Source of the DNA: JAGPUQ01 sp049325095
Lineage (GTDB): Bacteria > Pseudomonadota > Gammaproteobacteria > Pseudomonadales > Porticoccaceae
Direction of reading: 5' to 3'
DNA: 64,000 nt
Assembly (NCBI GenBank): GCA_049325095.1
Contig: JBMOPO010000035.1
Location: 1 to 64,000 of the forward strand
Every line of letters begins with the position of its first letter. The stretch's first letter is position 1. The position numbers and the translations under genes are program-made. The notes below the pieces were generated by a model that saw only the letters and a list, made by a program, of their open reading frames with translations, was not told the DNA's origin and did not search any database. Below are positions 23,997-31,544 of this stretch, piece by piece.

Positions 23997-24348
23997 GGCG
24001 CTCGCTGCCGGCCCGGGGAGAGAATTCTAACTATTTGAAAAGTATCGATAAATTACTCCTTTCGGACGACTGTTGCAAATCGTTGCCGGCGCTGGCCCGG
24101 GCGTTGTCGGGGGCCGGTTCGACCCCATCGCGACATCGATCGACAGCCGCCGACCGCCCTGGTTCCGCTGCGCGCCCCGACGACCGCGCCCGGGCCCCGC
24201 TCGGGGCAGGTCGGGATGCGGTCATCCGGTGAGGGGATGTGCCCCGATTCCGCCCGGGCTTGCGCTGGCGCAGGGTTCGCAGCTTCCGGCAACCCCGGAT
24301 TGGCTCTACCATCTCCGGCCCCGACCAACGACCGCCCGAGCAACCGCC
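23997..24348. other. Divergent intergenic region with possible kinase promoter and half-sites
   Basis: No gene. The left 70 bp are AT-rich and hold a candidate minus-strand promoter (TTATCG 24051-24046, TAGAAT 24029-24024). TGTTGCAAATCGTTGCC at 24071-24087 contains two directly repeated GTTGC half-sites like the arms of the enhancers at 15451 and 15517, which might mean autoregulation. The right 200 bp are GC-rich with nothing evident. Confidence 0.35.
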
Positions 24349-24813
24349 GTGAACGATGACGCCACTCCCCGGGAAGAACCTCGACTCGCGCCGGCCTATG
24401 GCGACGGCGACACCTCCTTCCGCACCGCCGGCGGCGTCGCCGGGCTGCGCCGCCTGGTCGACGACTTCTATCGGATCATGGACACCCTGCCCGAGGCGGC
24501 GACCATCCGCGCCATGCACCCGGCCGACCTCACCGCGGCCGCCGACAAGCTGCACCGGTTCCTGTGCGGCTGGCTGGGCGGCCCCAAGCTGTACCGCGAG
24601 AAGTACGGCCCCATCCATATTCCCTCCGCCCACGCCCATCTGGCCATCGGCGCGGCGGAGCGCGACGCCTGGCTGCACTGCATGGCGCAGGCACTGGCGC
24701 TGCAGGACTACCCCCAGGACTTTCGCGACTACCTGCTGCGCGAACTGTTCCGCCCGGCCGAGGGCTGCCGGCTGGCGGCGCAGCGCGCCCGCGGCGCCGG
24801 CGAGGCCGGCTGA
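24349..24813 (+). CDS. Group II truncated haemoglobin
   Basis: 154 aa. RLVDDFYRIMDTLPEAATIRAMHPADL, then LHRFLCGWLGGPKLYREKYG and SAHAHLAIGAAERDAWLHCMAQAL: this is the truncated 2-over-2 globin of group II (TrHbO type), with the proximal His in the SAHAHLAIG region and the group II Trp in AWLHCM. It binds oxygen or NO through haem in the cytoplasm; a role in NO or oxygen handling is typical. The GTG start at 24349 adds ~20 residues before the fold; the ribosome site is weak. It stands alone between the sigma-54 system and the first monooxygenase. Confidence 0.88.
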   Translation: MNDDATPREEPRLAPAYGDGDTSFRTAGGVAGLRRLVDDFYRIMDTLPEAATIRAMHPADLTAAADKLHRFLCGWLGGPKLYREKYGPIHIPSAHAHLAIGAAERDAWLHCMAQALALQDYPQDFRDYLLRELFRPAEGCRLAAQRARGAGEAG

Positions 24814-24953
24814 AAACCCGCCCGCGGGTGCGCTGGATCAACTCGACTTGCGGCCGCAGCCGTATATTCACCCCTAGTGCCCCCGGCCGGATGTCCCGGC
24901 CGGCGGCTGCGGCGAAAACGGCCGCTCCGCTATGAGTCCAGCGAGGTAGATCC

Positions 24954-26570
24954 ATGTCCAAACAGTACGATGCCATCATCATCGGCGCCGGCATTTCCGG
25001 CATGTACCAGCTCTATCGGCTGCGCGAGTTGGGGATGTCGGTGAGGGTCTACGAGACCGGCGACGGCGTGGGCGGCACTTGGTACTGGAACAAGTATCCC
25101 GGCTGCCGCTTCGATTCGGAAAGCTACACCTATGGCTATTCCTGGTCCGACGAAGTGCTGCAGGAATGGAACTGGACCGAGCGCTTCGCGCCGCAGCCGG
25201 AAACCGAGCGCTACCTGAACTTCGTCGCCGACAAGTTCGATCTGCGCAGGGACATCCAATTCAACAGCCGCGTGACCAGGGCCACCTATCAGGAAGCCGA
25301 CAATCAGTGGGAGGTCGAGCTGGAGGACGGCAGTACCGCCCGCGCCCAATTTCTCATCTCCGCGACCGGCCCCCTCAACGCCTACACCCTGCCGCGCATT
25401 CCCGGCATCGACAGCTTCAAGGGCGACTGGGCGCACACGGCCCGTTATCCCAAGGGCGGTTTCGGCGGTCGGGGCAACGACTTCAGCGGCAAACGGGTGG
25501 GCGTGATCGGCACCGGCGCCACCGGCGTCCAGGTGATCCAGGAAGTCGCCAAGACCGCCGATACCCTGTGCGTGTTCCAGCTCGCGCCGGAGTGGTGTGC
25601 ACCGCTGAAGAACGGTCCCCTCAGTGCGGCCGAGATGGCCGAGATCAAGGCCAACTACCGGAAGATCTTCGCGGAGTGCAGCGAGACCTTCGGCGCCTTC
25701 CACCACCAGTTCGACCCGCGCTCGGCACTCGAGGTCTCCCCGGAGGAGCGCGAGGCGTTCTGGGAAAAAAAGTACAACGAGCCCGGCTTCGGCATCTGGC
25801 TGGGCAACTTCCGCGACATCATGACCGATCGCGCCGCCAACGACCTGATCACCGAATTCATCGCCAGGAAGATCCGCCAGCGGGTCAAGGACCCCAGGAC
25901 CGCCGAGGCGCTGATTCCCAAGAATCACGGCTTCGGTACCCGCCGGGTGCCGCTGGAAACCAACTACTACGAGGTCTACAACCAGGACAACGTCAAGCTG
26001 GTCAACCTCCAGGAGACGCCGATCGAGGCGATCGTGCCACAAGGCGTGCAATGCAGCGACCGGTTGTACGAACTCGACATCATCATCTACGCCACCGGCT
26101 TCGACGCCGTCACCGGCTCCCTCAAGCGCATCGACATCACCGGCAGAGACGGCTGCAAACTGGTCGACAAGTGGGCCGATGGACCCCGCACCCTGCTGGG
26201 CATGCAGACCGCCGGCTTTCCCAACCTGTTCACCCTGGTGGGCCCGCACAACGGCGCGACCTTCTGCAACATCCCGCGCTGCATCGAGCAGAACGTCGAG
26301 TGGCTGACGAACCTGCTCCGCCACATGCAACAGCAGGGACTGCACCGCATCGAACCGACCCGGGCCGCGGAAGATGCCTGGACTCAACTGGTGGACGAGA
26401 CCGCCGCCCGCACCCTGTTTCCCACGGCGGACTCCTGGTTCATGGGTGTCAACCTCAACGACCCCACCAAGAAGCGCACCTTCATGCTCTACGCCGGCGG
26501 CCAGCAGGATTACAAGGCCCGGGCCGACGCCATCGCCGCCCAGGGCTATGAGGGATTTGCCCTGAGCTGA
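24954..26570 (+). CDS. Baeyer-Villiger-type flavin monooxygenase 1
   Basis: 538 aa. FAD motif IIGAGISGMYQLYRLRELG at the N-terminus, GGTWYWNKYPGCRFD (~43) and NADPH motif VIGTGATGVQVIQEVAK (~184) are intact. The class I fingerprint appears as FKGDWAHTARYP, i.e. FxGxxxHxxxYP with Tyr in place of the usual Trp. The length fits the cyclohexanone/steroid monooxygenase group. It would insert oxygen next to a ketone, giving an ester or lactone, using NADPH and O2. GAGGT precedes the ATG by 6 bp. Its TGA stop is the first element of repeat copy 1. Substrate unknown. Confidence 0.88.
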   Translation: MSKQYDAIIIGAGISGMYQLYRLRELGMSVRVYETGDGVGGTWYWNKYPGCRFDSESYTYGYSWSDEVLQEWNWTERFAPQPETERYLNFVADKFDLRRDIQFNSRVTRATYQEADNQWEVELEDGSTARAQFLISATGPLNAYTLPRIPGIDSFKGDWAHTARYPKGGFGGRGNDFSGKRVGVIGTGATGVQVIQEVAKTADTLCVFQLAPEWCAPLKNGPLSAAEMAEIKANYRKIFAECSETFGAFHHQFDPRSALEVSPEEREAFWEKKYNEPGFGIWLGNFRDIMTDRAANDLITEFIARKIRQRVKDPRTAEALIPKNHGFGTRRVPLETNYYEVYNQDNVKLVNLQETPIEAIVPQGVQCSDRLYELDIIIYATGFDAVTGSLKRIDITGRDGCKLVDKWADGPRTLLGMQTAGFPNLFTLVGPHNGATFCNIPRCIEQNVEWLTNLLRHMQQQGLHRIEPTRAAEDAWTQLVDETAARTLFPTADSWFMGVNLNDPTKKRTFMLYAGGQQDYKARADAIAAQGYEGFALS

Positions 26571-26724
26571 GAGCTTGTGAATTTTTCAAGCTCGAAGCCC
26601 GGCCAGGGATGGCCGGTCGCACCTCAAGCACGCAAGTGCTTGAGGTGCGGGAGCAAGTCCGGGCGTGTACCGGACTCGCGACGGAAGCAATGCACAGGAC
26701 GTGCATTGCTTCACCAACGCTGAG
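26567..26724 (+). repeat. Five-hairpin dispersed element, copy 1
   Basis: Begins on the stop codon of the monooxygenase gene (CTGAGAGCTTGTGAA) and ends at TTCACCAACGCTGAG. In this reading direction it folds into five hairpins: GAGCTTG/CAAGCTC, CCGGCCA/TGGCCGG, the variable stem GCACCTCAAGCAC/GTGCTTGAGGTGC, a stem around AGTCCGG, and GAAGCAATGCAC/GTGCATTGCTTC. It is about 85-90% identical to copy 3 outside the variable stem. Confidence 0.88.
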
Positions 26725-26930
26725 CCGCAACTACCCCAGGATTGCCGGCCGGCGCGGCGCGCTGCGCGGGGGCCGGCGGCGAGCCCTGCAAAGGTCGGCC
26801 CCGGCCGGGCATTTCCCGGCTGCGGGCCGCGGCACCGACCGGGATCCGGACACCCCGGTTGCAGGTGCCGCGCGGCGTGGTTATGGTCGCCGCATTCGCA
26901 TAATACCGGCACCGCATCCTGATCCCTGCC
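26725..26930. other. Intergenic remainder upstream of the M14 peptidase gene
   Basis: Nothing coding. A CATAAT (26901-26906) with TTATGG 15 bp upstream could be a weak promoter for the peptidase gene. Confidence 0.25.
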
Positions 26931-28478
26931 ATGGTTCCCCGCGTCGCCGGAGCATCCGGCCCGATTCGCCGCCGCGCCTGGTTTGCGAGCCTGATCCGGT
27001 GGTGCCTGCTGGCCGCGCTGCTGCCGGTCGGCGCGCCACCGGCGGCGGAAACCGCGATCGGGCCGACACCGCTGGTGCGCAATGGCTATCGCCGGATGAG
27101 CAGTTCGGCGGAAATCAGCGCTGATCTCGCCGCCCTCGCCGCCGCCAGTCCCCTGGCCCGGGTCGAGCGCCTCGGGCTTTCGGTCCAGGGCCGCCCCCTG
27201 GAAGCCTTGGTCCTGCAGGCGCCGGCGGCAGTGGATCCGCTGCGGGTGCTGGTGGTCGGCTCCCAGCACGGGGCCAGCGAACCCGCCGGCGCCGAGGCGT
27301 TCCTCGCACTGGCCCGGGAACTGATCTGGGGCGACCTGCGCCCGCTGCTCGATAGCCAGCGCGTCATCCTGATTCCCAACGCCAATCCGGACGGGCGCGA
27401 GCTGGGGCGGCGCAGCAATGCCAACGGCGTCAACATCAACACCGATTTTGTCCGCGCCCGGGCACCGGAGACCCGCGCGCTGCTCCACGCGCTGGCGCGC
27501 TACGAGCCCGAGGCGGTGCTCGACAGCCACGAGTCCGCCGTACTCAAGCGCAAGTCGCTGGGGCGCGAAGGTTGGCTCACGGATTTCGAAATCCAGTACG
27601 AGATCGCCAACCATCCCGGCGTGCCGGCGCCGACCCGCGCGCTGAGCGCCGGCGCGCTGCTCCCCGCACTGCTGGCGGCGGCAACCGCCGCCGGCCATGC
27701 CGCCAACCGCTACATCGGCGAGATCACCAGTACCGCTCAGCCGATCACCAACGGCGGTTTCTCCCTGCGCAACTTCCGCAATACCGCCGGGGTGCAGAAC
27801 CGCATCTCCTTTCTGGTGGAAACCCGCCTCGACTCCGGCGAGCGCGACTATCCCACCTGGCGCAACATCGCGGTGCGCGAGGCGCGGCAACTGCATTGTC
27901 TGCGGAGCTTCCTCGCCACCATCGAGCAGCGGCGCGCGGCGATCCGGGCGGCGACCGCGGCGCCCGTCGCGGGGCCCCTGCCGCTGCACGCCAGCTACCA
28001 AGCCGACCCCGGGCATCCCTGGGCCGAGATCGGCCTGCGCCGGCGCGACAGCGGCGAGCTGGTCCTACATCGCTTCGCCGATCACCGGCGGGTGGTGCTC
28101 GGCGAGGTCGTGGAACCGCCCGCCGCGTATCTGATCACCGCCGGCCAGGAGCTGCTGCGGCCCCTGTTGCGCGCCCAGGCCATCGCCCACACCGCGCTGG
28201 ACAGGCCCCGCACCTTCGCCGCCCTGAGTCCGCGCCTCGCCCCCACTGCACCGGGAACCGCGCTGCGCCTGGCCGAATGGCGCCCGGCGACCCTCGAGGC
28301 GCCGGCCGGCGCGCTGCTCATCGAGCTGGACCAGCGGCGCGGCCGCCAGGCGGTGCTGCTGCTCGACCCCCGCTCTTCGAGCAGCCTCTTTCAGTATCCC
28401 GAGTTCGCCGCCCTGTTCGGCGCCGGTCGCCCGCCGCCGCTCCACGCCCTGCCGCGACCGCCCGCCGCCATGCCCTGA
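26931..28478 (+). CDS. Exported M14-family zinc peptidase
   Basis: 515 aa. Residues ~15-40 give a signal peptide (basic RRR, hydrophobic LIRWCLLAALLPVGAPPAA). The M14 carboxypeptidase fold is evident from GSQHGASEPAGAEAF (first zinc ligands, His113 and Glu117), PNANPDGRELGRRSNANGVNIN, the later zinc ligand in VLDSHESAV, and the catalytic Glu region FLVETRLDSGE. The first zinc motif has one residue more than the common HxxE spacing. The C-terminal ~170 residues are an extra beta-rich domain. Periplasmic or secreted; trimming of peptides or of peptidoglycan is possible. It is flanked by inverted copies 1 and 2 of the hairpin element. The ATG at 26931 lacks an obvious ribosome site. Confidence 0.8.
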   Translation: MVPRVAGASGPIRRRAWFASLIRWCLLAALLPVGAPPAAETAIGPTPLVRNGYRRMSSSAEISADLAALAAASPLARVERLGLSVQGRPLEALVLQAPAAVDPLRVLVVGSQHGASEPAGAEAFLALARELIWGDLRPLLDSQRVILIPNANPDGRELGRRSNANGVNINTDFVRARAPETRALLHALARYEPEAVLDSHESAVLKRKSLGREGWLTDFEIQYEIANHPGVPAPTRALSAGALLPALLAAATAAGHAANRYIGEITSTAQPITNGGFSLRNFRNTAGVQNRISFLVETRLDSGERDYPTWRNIAVREARQLHCLRSFLATIEQRRAAIRAATAAPVAGPLPLHASYQADPGHPWAEIGLRRRDSGELVLHRFADHRRVVLGEVVEPPAAYLITAGQELLRPLLRAQAIAHTALDRPRTFAALSPRLAPTAPGTALRLAEWRPATLEAPAGALLIELDQRRGRQAVLLLDPRSSSSLFQYPEFAALFGAGRPPPLHALPRPPAAMP

Positions 28479-28499
28479 TCCGCGGTCCACTGCCGGCCG

Positions 28500-28653
28500 C
28501 TGCGAGTTTGTGGAGAAATGCCCGTCCTGTGCATTTCTTCTGTCGCAAGTCCGGTACAGGCCCGGACTTGCTCGCGCGAATCAAGCCCTTGCGCGCTTGA
28601 TTCGCGTCCAGCCACCCCCGGCCGGGCTGAGCTTGAAAAACTCACAGGCTCAG
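28500..28653 (-). repeat. Five-hairpin dispersed element, copy 2
   Basis: Read from 28653 leftward it starts on the stop codon of the convergent Hsp20 gene (TGA at 28652-28650) and ends near 28500. The variable stem is CGCGAATCAAGC/GCTTGATTCGCG with an 8-nt loop. The terminal stem (GAAATGC/GCATTTC) and the stem beside the stop codon are slightly decayed compared with copies 1 and 3. Confidence 0.85.
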
Positions 28654-29156
28654 TCGACCGCGATGGGGATCTGGCGGGGCGCGCTGCGCTCGGCCTTGGG
28701 CAGCTCGACCCGCAACACCCCGTTGCGATAGACCGCCTTGGCCGCATCGGCCAGCACCGGGACCGGCAGCGGCACTACGCGGCGAAAGCTCCCGTAGGCG
28801 CATTGCAGCAACCGGTAGCGACCCTGGGTGCTCTCACTCTCGAAGCGCTTCTCCCCGGACACGACCAGGACGTCATCCTGGACCTCCAGGTTGAAGTCCG
28901 CCTTGTCCATGCCGGGGATTTCGAGGCGCACCACCAGGCGCTGGTCGTCCTCGAACAGGTCGCCGCCGAGCAGCGACCAGCTCTGCGACGGCCAGTAGAA
29001 GCCGTCGTCGACCTCGCTCCTGGCCGGCAACCCGCTCTTTTCCCCCGGGCGAAATCGGGTGAGTGCGCCGACCGTGCCCTCGCGCAGGCGATGCCAGCCG
29101 TCGGCCACCGAATCCCAGATGTGGCTGAACCCCTGCCTGACGTCATCGAACTTCAT
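28650..29156 (-). CDS. Hsp20-family small heat-shock protein 1 (long N-terminus)
   Basis: 168 aa. An N-terminal ~65-residue arm (MKFDDVRQGFSHIWDSVADG) precedes an alpha-crystallin domain: DDQRLVVRLEIPGMDKADFNLEVQDDVLVVSGEK, YRLLQCAYGSFRRVVPLPVPV, then VYRNGVLRVELPKAE. The A-x-x-x-N-G-V-L motif is present as YRNGVLRVELPK. The ATG at 29156 has GGGAGGT at the right distance; an ATG 18 bp upstream has none. It is the third gene of an hsp20 triplet and probably holds unfolded proteins for refolding. Confidence 0.88.
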   Translation of the reverse strand: MKFDDVRQGFSHIWDSVADGWHRLREGTVGALTRFRPGEKSGLPARSEVDDGFYWPSQSWSLLGGDLFEDDQRLVVRLEIPGMDKADFNLEVQDDVLVVSGEKRFESESTQGRYRLLQCAYGSFRRVVPLPVPVLADAAKAVYRNGVLRVELPKAERSAPRQIPIAVD

Positions 29157-29220
29157 GATCCACCTCCCTTCCATTCGACGGGTCGCGAGACCCGGGCTCC
29201 GCGGTGCGGAGCCCGGCGTG

Positions 29221-29607
29221 TCAGCCCCGTACCTCGATTTTCCGCGGCTGTGCGTGCTCGGCCTTGGGAATCCTCAGCTTGAGCACGCCCTGCTGTAGCT
29301 CGGCGCTGACCTTATCGACATCGAGTTCCCGCGACAGGGTGAAGACGCGTCGATAGCGCGGCACCGTGATCTCGGCGTGCCTGGCCTCCAGTCCCTCCGG
29401 CAGCTCGATCTGGGCGACGCCTTCGATGGTCAGGGTGTCGGCATCGATCTGCAGGTCGAGTTTGTCGCGCGGGACGCCCGGCAGGTCGGCATACAGGGTG
29501 ATCCCGGCCGGGTCCTCGATCACGTCCACCGGCGGCAGCAGCGCGGCCTCCCGGCCGCGCGGTGCGTCGCCGACGTTGCGGGTGGTGACACTGGTGTTTT
29601 CGTTCAT
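29221..29607 (-). CDS. Hsp20-family small heat-shock protein 2
   Basis: 128 aa. Short arm, then PPVDVIEDPAGITLYADLPGVPRDKLDLQIDADTLTIEG, RYRRVFTLSRELDVDKVSAELQQGVLKLRIPKAE: a complete alpha-crystallin domain. In place of NGVL it has QGVLKLRIPK. AGGAGG upstream of the ATG at 29607 fixes the start. 32 bp separate it from the upstream hsp20 gene, so it is the middle gene of the operon. Confidence 0.9.
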   Translation of the reverse strand: MNENTSVTTRNVGDAPRGREAALLPPVDVIEDPAGITLYADLPGVPRDKLDLQIDADTLTIEGVAQIELPEGLEARHAEITVPRYRRVFTLSRELDVDKVSAELQQGVLKLRIPKAEHAQPRKIEVRG

Positions 29608-29639
29608 GGCTGTTTCCTCCTGGTTGTACTGGCCGGCAT

Positions 29640-30074
29640 TCACTGCACGGCGATCCGCCGCGGCAGTGCCTCCGCCCGGCGTTTTACCGAGACATGCAGC
29701 ACGCCGTCGCGGTATTGAGCGGCGACGCTGTCCGGGTCGATGTCGTCGGGCAGGGTCACTGCCCGGCGAAACCGCCCGGCGAACCGCTCGCCGATGTGGA
29801 CCACGCTCTTTTCGCCATCTTGCGGCAGCGAAGACCTCCGCTCTCCCGAAATGCTCAGGGTGCCGCGCTCCAGATCGACGTCGATGCTCGCCGGTTCAAG
29901 GCCGGGTGCATAGACATAGATCTCGATCGATTGCGGGGTACTGCCGACATTGACGGCCGGAAAGCCGCCGCGTGCGCCGCGAATGTTGAGACCGCCCTCG
30001 AACCCCTGCAGCAACTCGCGCTGCAGTCTTTCCAGCTCGGCGAACAGGTCACGGGACAAAAACGGAAAGCTCAT
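29640..30074 (-). CDS. Hsp20-family small heat-shock protein 3
   Basis: 144 aa, closest to the classical IbpA/HspC layout: MSFPFLSRDLFAELERLQRELLQGF arm, PAVNVGSTPQSIEIYVYAPGLEPASIDVDLERGTLSISGE, FAGRFRRAVTLPDDIDPDSVAAQYRDGVLHVSVKRR with the conserved xRDGVL tail motif. AAAGGAGGG precedes the ATG. It is the promoter-proximal gene of the triplet; CTTGAAA upstream (minus strand, 30173-30167) resembles a sigma-32 -35 element. Confidence 0.92.
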   Translation of the reverse strand: MSFPFLSRDLFAELERLQRELLQGFEGGLNIRGARGGFPAVNVGSTPQSIEIYVYAPGLEPASIDVDLERGTLSISGERRSSLPQDGEKSVVHIGERFAGRFRRAVTLPDDIDPDSVAAQYRDGVLHVSVKRRAEALPRRIAVQ

Positions 30075-30145
30075 GGATCTACCCTCCTTTTAGCATTCCA
30101 CGGATGTTATACCCACGGCGCGCACCAGGCGCCGGACATTGATGA

Positions 30146-30173
30146 ATATTGTGTAGCCGGGAAAAATTTCAAG
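30146..30173 (-). promoter_or_regulatory. Possible sigma-32 promoter of the hsp20 operon
   Basis: On the minus strand CTTGAAA (30173-30167) is a perfect sigma-32 -35 core. About 13 bp downstream ACACAATAT is only a partial match to CCCCATNT. It lies back-to-back with the promoter of the rightward cbpA gene. Confidence 0.45.
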
Positions 30174-30175
30174 AA

Positions 30176-30203
30176 CTTGACTTCCCGCAGTCAGACCCCA
30201 TTG
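30176..30203 (+). promoter_or_regulatory. Sigma-32 (heat-shock) promoter of cbpA
   Basis: CTTGAC (30176-30181), 14-bp spacer and CCCCATTG (30196-30203) match the heat-shock consensus CTTGAA-N13/17-CCCCATNT with one mismatch in the -35 element. It would start transcription near 30210, 56 bp before the cbpA ATG. Confidence 0.7.
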
Positions 30204-30265
30204 GTTACAGTCCGACGGCCGGCGCAGGCCGGGCAGCACCATGGCCAATGCAGAGGTCCGCCAGC

Positions 30266-31222
30266 ATGGAATTCAAGGACTACTATCGGATTCTGGGCGT
30301 ATCCCGCGACGCCGGCGCCGAGGAGATCAAGAAGGCCTTTCGCAAGCTGGCGCGCAAGTACCATCCGGACGTGTCCAAGGAGGCAGATGCCGAAGCCCGG
30401 ATGAAGGAAATCAACGAGGCCTATGCGGTGCTGTCGGATCCCGAAAAGCGGGCTGCCTATGATCAACTGGGCCGCGGCTACCGGCCGGGCCAGGAATTCC
30501 ACCCGCCACCGGACTGGGATGCCGGTTTCGAGTTCACCGGCAGCGGATTTTCCAGCGAGGAAGCCGCCGGTTTCAGCGATTTCTTCGCCGAACTGTTCGG
30601 TCACCTGGGCGCCGGCCGCCGGCGTGGGTTCCGGTCCGGAAGCGGTTTTCGCAGCCGCGGCGAGGATCATCACGCCAAGATCCTGCTCGACCTGGAGGCG
30701 AGTTACCACGGCGCCACGCGCACCATCACCCTGCGCATGCCCCGCCAGGATCCGGACGGCCGGGTGGTGCTGGCCGAGCACAACCTGAACGTACGGATTC
30801 CCAAGGGCGTGCGCGAAGGCCAGGTCATCCGCCTCGCCGGGCAGGGCGCCCCGGGGATGGGCGGCGGCCCGCCCGGGGACCTCTACCTGGAGGTACACTT
30901 CGAACCCCACCCCCGCTATCGGGTCGAGGGGCGGGACGTCTATGCGACCTTGCCGGTGGCACCCTGGGAGGCCGCGCTCGGCGCCACCGTCAAAACCGAT
31001 CTCCCCGACGGCGGCAGCGTGGAGGTGCGGGTGCCAGCCGGCTCCAGCGGCGGCCGCCGGCTGCGGCTGCGCGGCCGGGGCCTGCCGGGCCAGCCGCCCG
31101 GCGACCTCTACCTGGTGCTGGACATCCGGCTGCCGCCGGCCGACAGCCCCCGCGCCCGCGAACTGTACCAGGCCATGGCACGGGAGCTGGCTTTCGATCC
31201 ACGGAAAACTGCCGGAGGCTGA
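30266..31222 (+). CDS. cbpA: DnaJ-like co-chaperone CbpA
   Basis: 318 aa. N-terminal J-domain (1-70) with DYYRILGVSRDAGAEEIKKAF and the HPD triplet (KYHPDVSK), then a Gly/Phe-rich linker (FRSGSGFRSRG), then two C-terminal substrate-binding domains (LNVRIPKGVREGQVIRLAGQG; APWEAALGATVKTDLPDGG). No zinc-finger cysteines, so it is class II (CbpA) and not DnaJ. It stimulates DnaK ATPase. AGAGG lies 10 bp before the ATG at 30266. The modulator gene cbpM follows 5 bp downstream. Confidence 0.93.
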   Translation: MEFKDYYRILGVSRDAGAEEIKKAFRKLARKYHPDVSKEADAEARMKEINEAYAVLSDPEKRAAYDQLGRGYRPGQEFHPPPDWDAGFEFTGSGFSSEEAAGFSDFFAELFGHLGAGRRRGFRSGSGFRSRGEDHHAKILLDLEASYHGATRTITLRMPRQDPDGRVVLAEHNLNVRIPKGVREGQVIRLAGQGAPGMGGGPPGDLYLEVHFEPHPRYRVEGRDVYATLPVAPWEAALGATVKTDLPDGGSVEVRVPAGSSGGRRLRLRGRGLPGQPPGDLYLVLDIRLPPADSPRARELYQAMARELAFDPRKTAGG

Positions 31223-31227
31223 ACTCG

Positions 31228-31539
31228 GTGAACGACAAACTCGCGGCCCAGTTGCTGGAAGATGCGGTACTCTCGCTGGAGGAAATCGCCAACTCCTGCC
31301 GGGTGCAGGTCGACTGGGTGATCGCCCGGGTCCGGGACGAACTGCTGGGCCAACCGCCCGCCGCCGACCCCGCGCGCTGGATGTTCAGCGGCGCACAGCT
31401 GCGGCGGCTGCGCCGCATCCGGGCCCTGGAGCGCGACTTCGAGGCCGATCCGGCGCTGGCGGCCATGGTCGTCGACCTGCTGGAAGAAGTGGAACGGCTG
31501 CGCGCGCGGCTGCGCCGCGCCGGCCTCGACCCGGATTGA
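31228..31539 (+). CDS. cbpM: Chaperone modulator CbpM
   Basis: 103 aa, MerR-like helical protein: LSLEEIANSCRVQVDWVIARVRDELL, then ARWMFSGAQLRRLRRIRALERDFEADPALAAMVVDLLEEVERLRARL. This matches CbpM, which binds the J-domain of CbpA and blocks its activity. The GTG start has GGAGG upstream and lies 5 bp after cbpA, giving the conserved cbpA-cbpM pair. Confidence 0.9.
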   Translation: MNDKLAAQLLEDAVLSLEEIANSCRVQVDWVIARVRDELLGQPPAADPARWMFSGAQLRRLRRIRALERDFEADPALAAMVVDLLEEVERLRARLRRAGLDPD

Positions 31540-31544
31540 ACCCC

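Noticed and set aside
24071..24090. Possible -24/-12 promoter for the kinase operon on the minus strand (CGGCAACGATTTGCA)
   Set aside because: The GG-GC spacing is 9 bp, not 10, and the -24 block reads CGGCAA.
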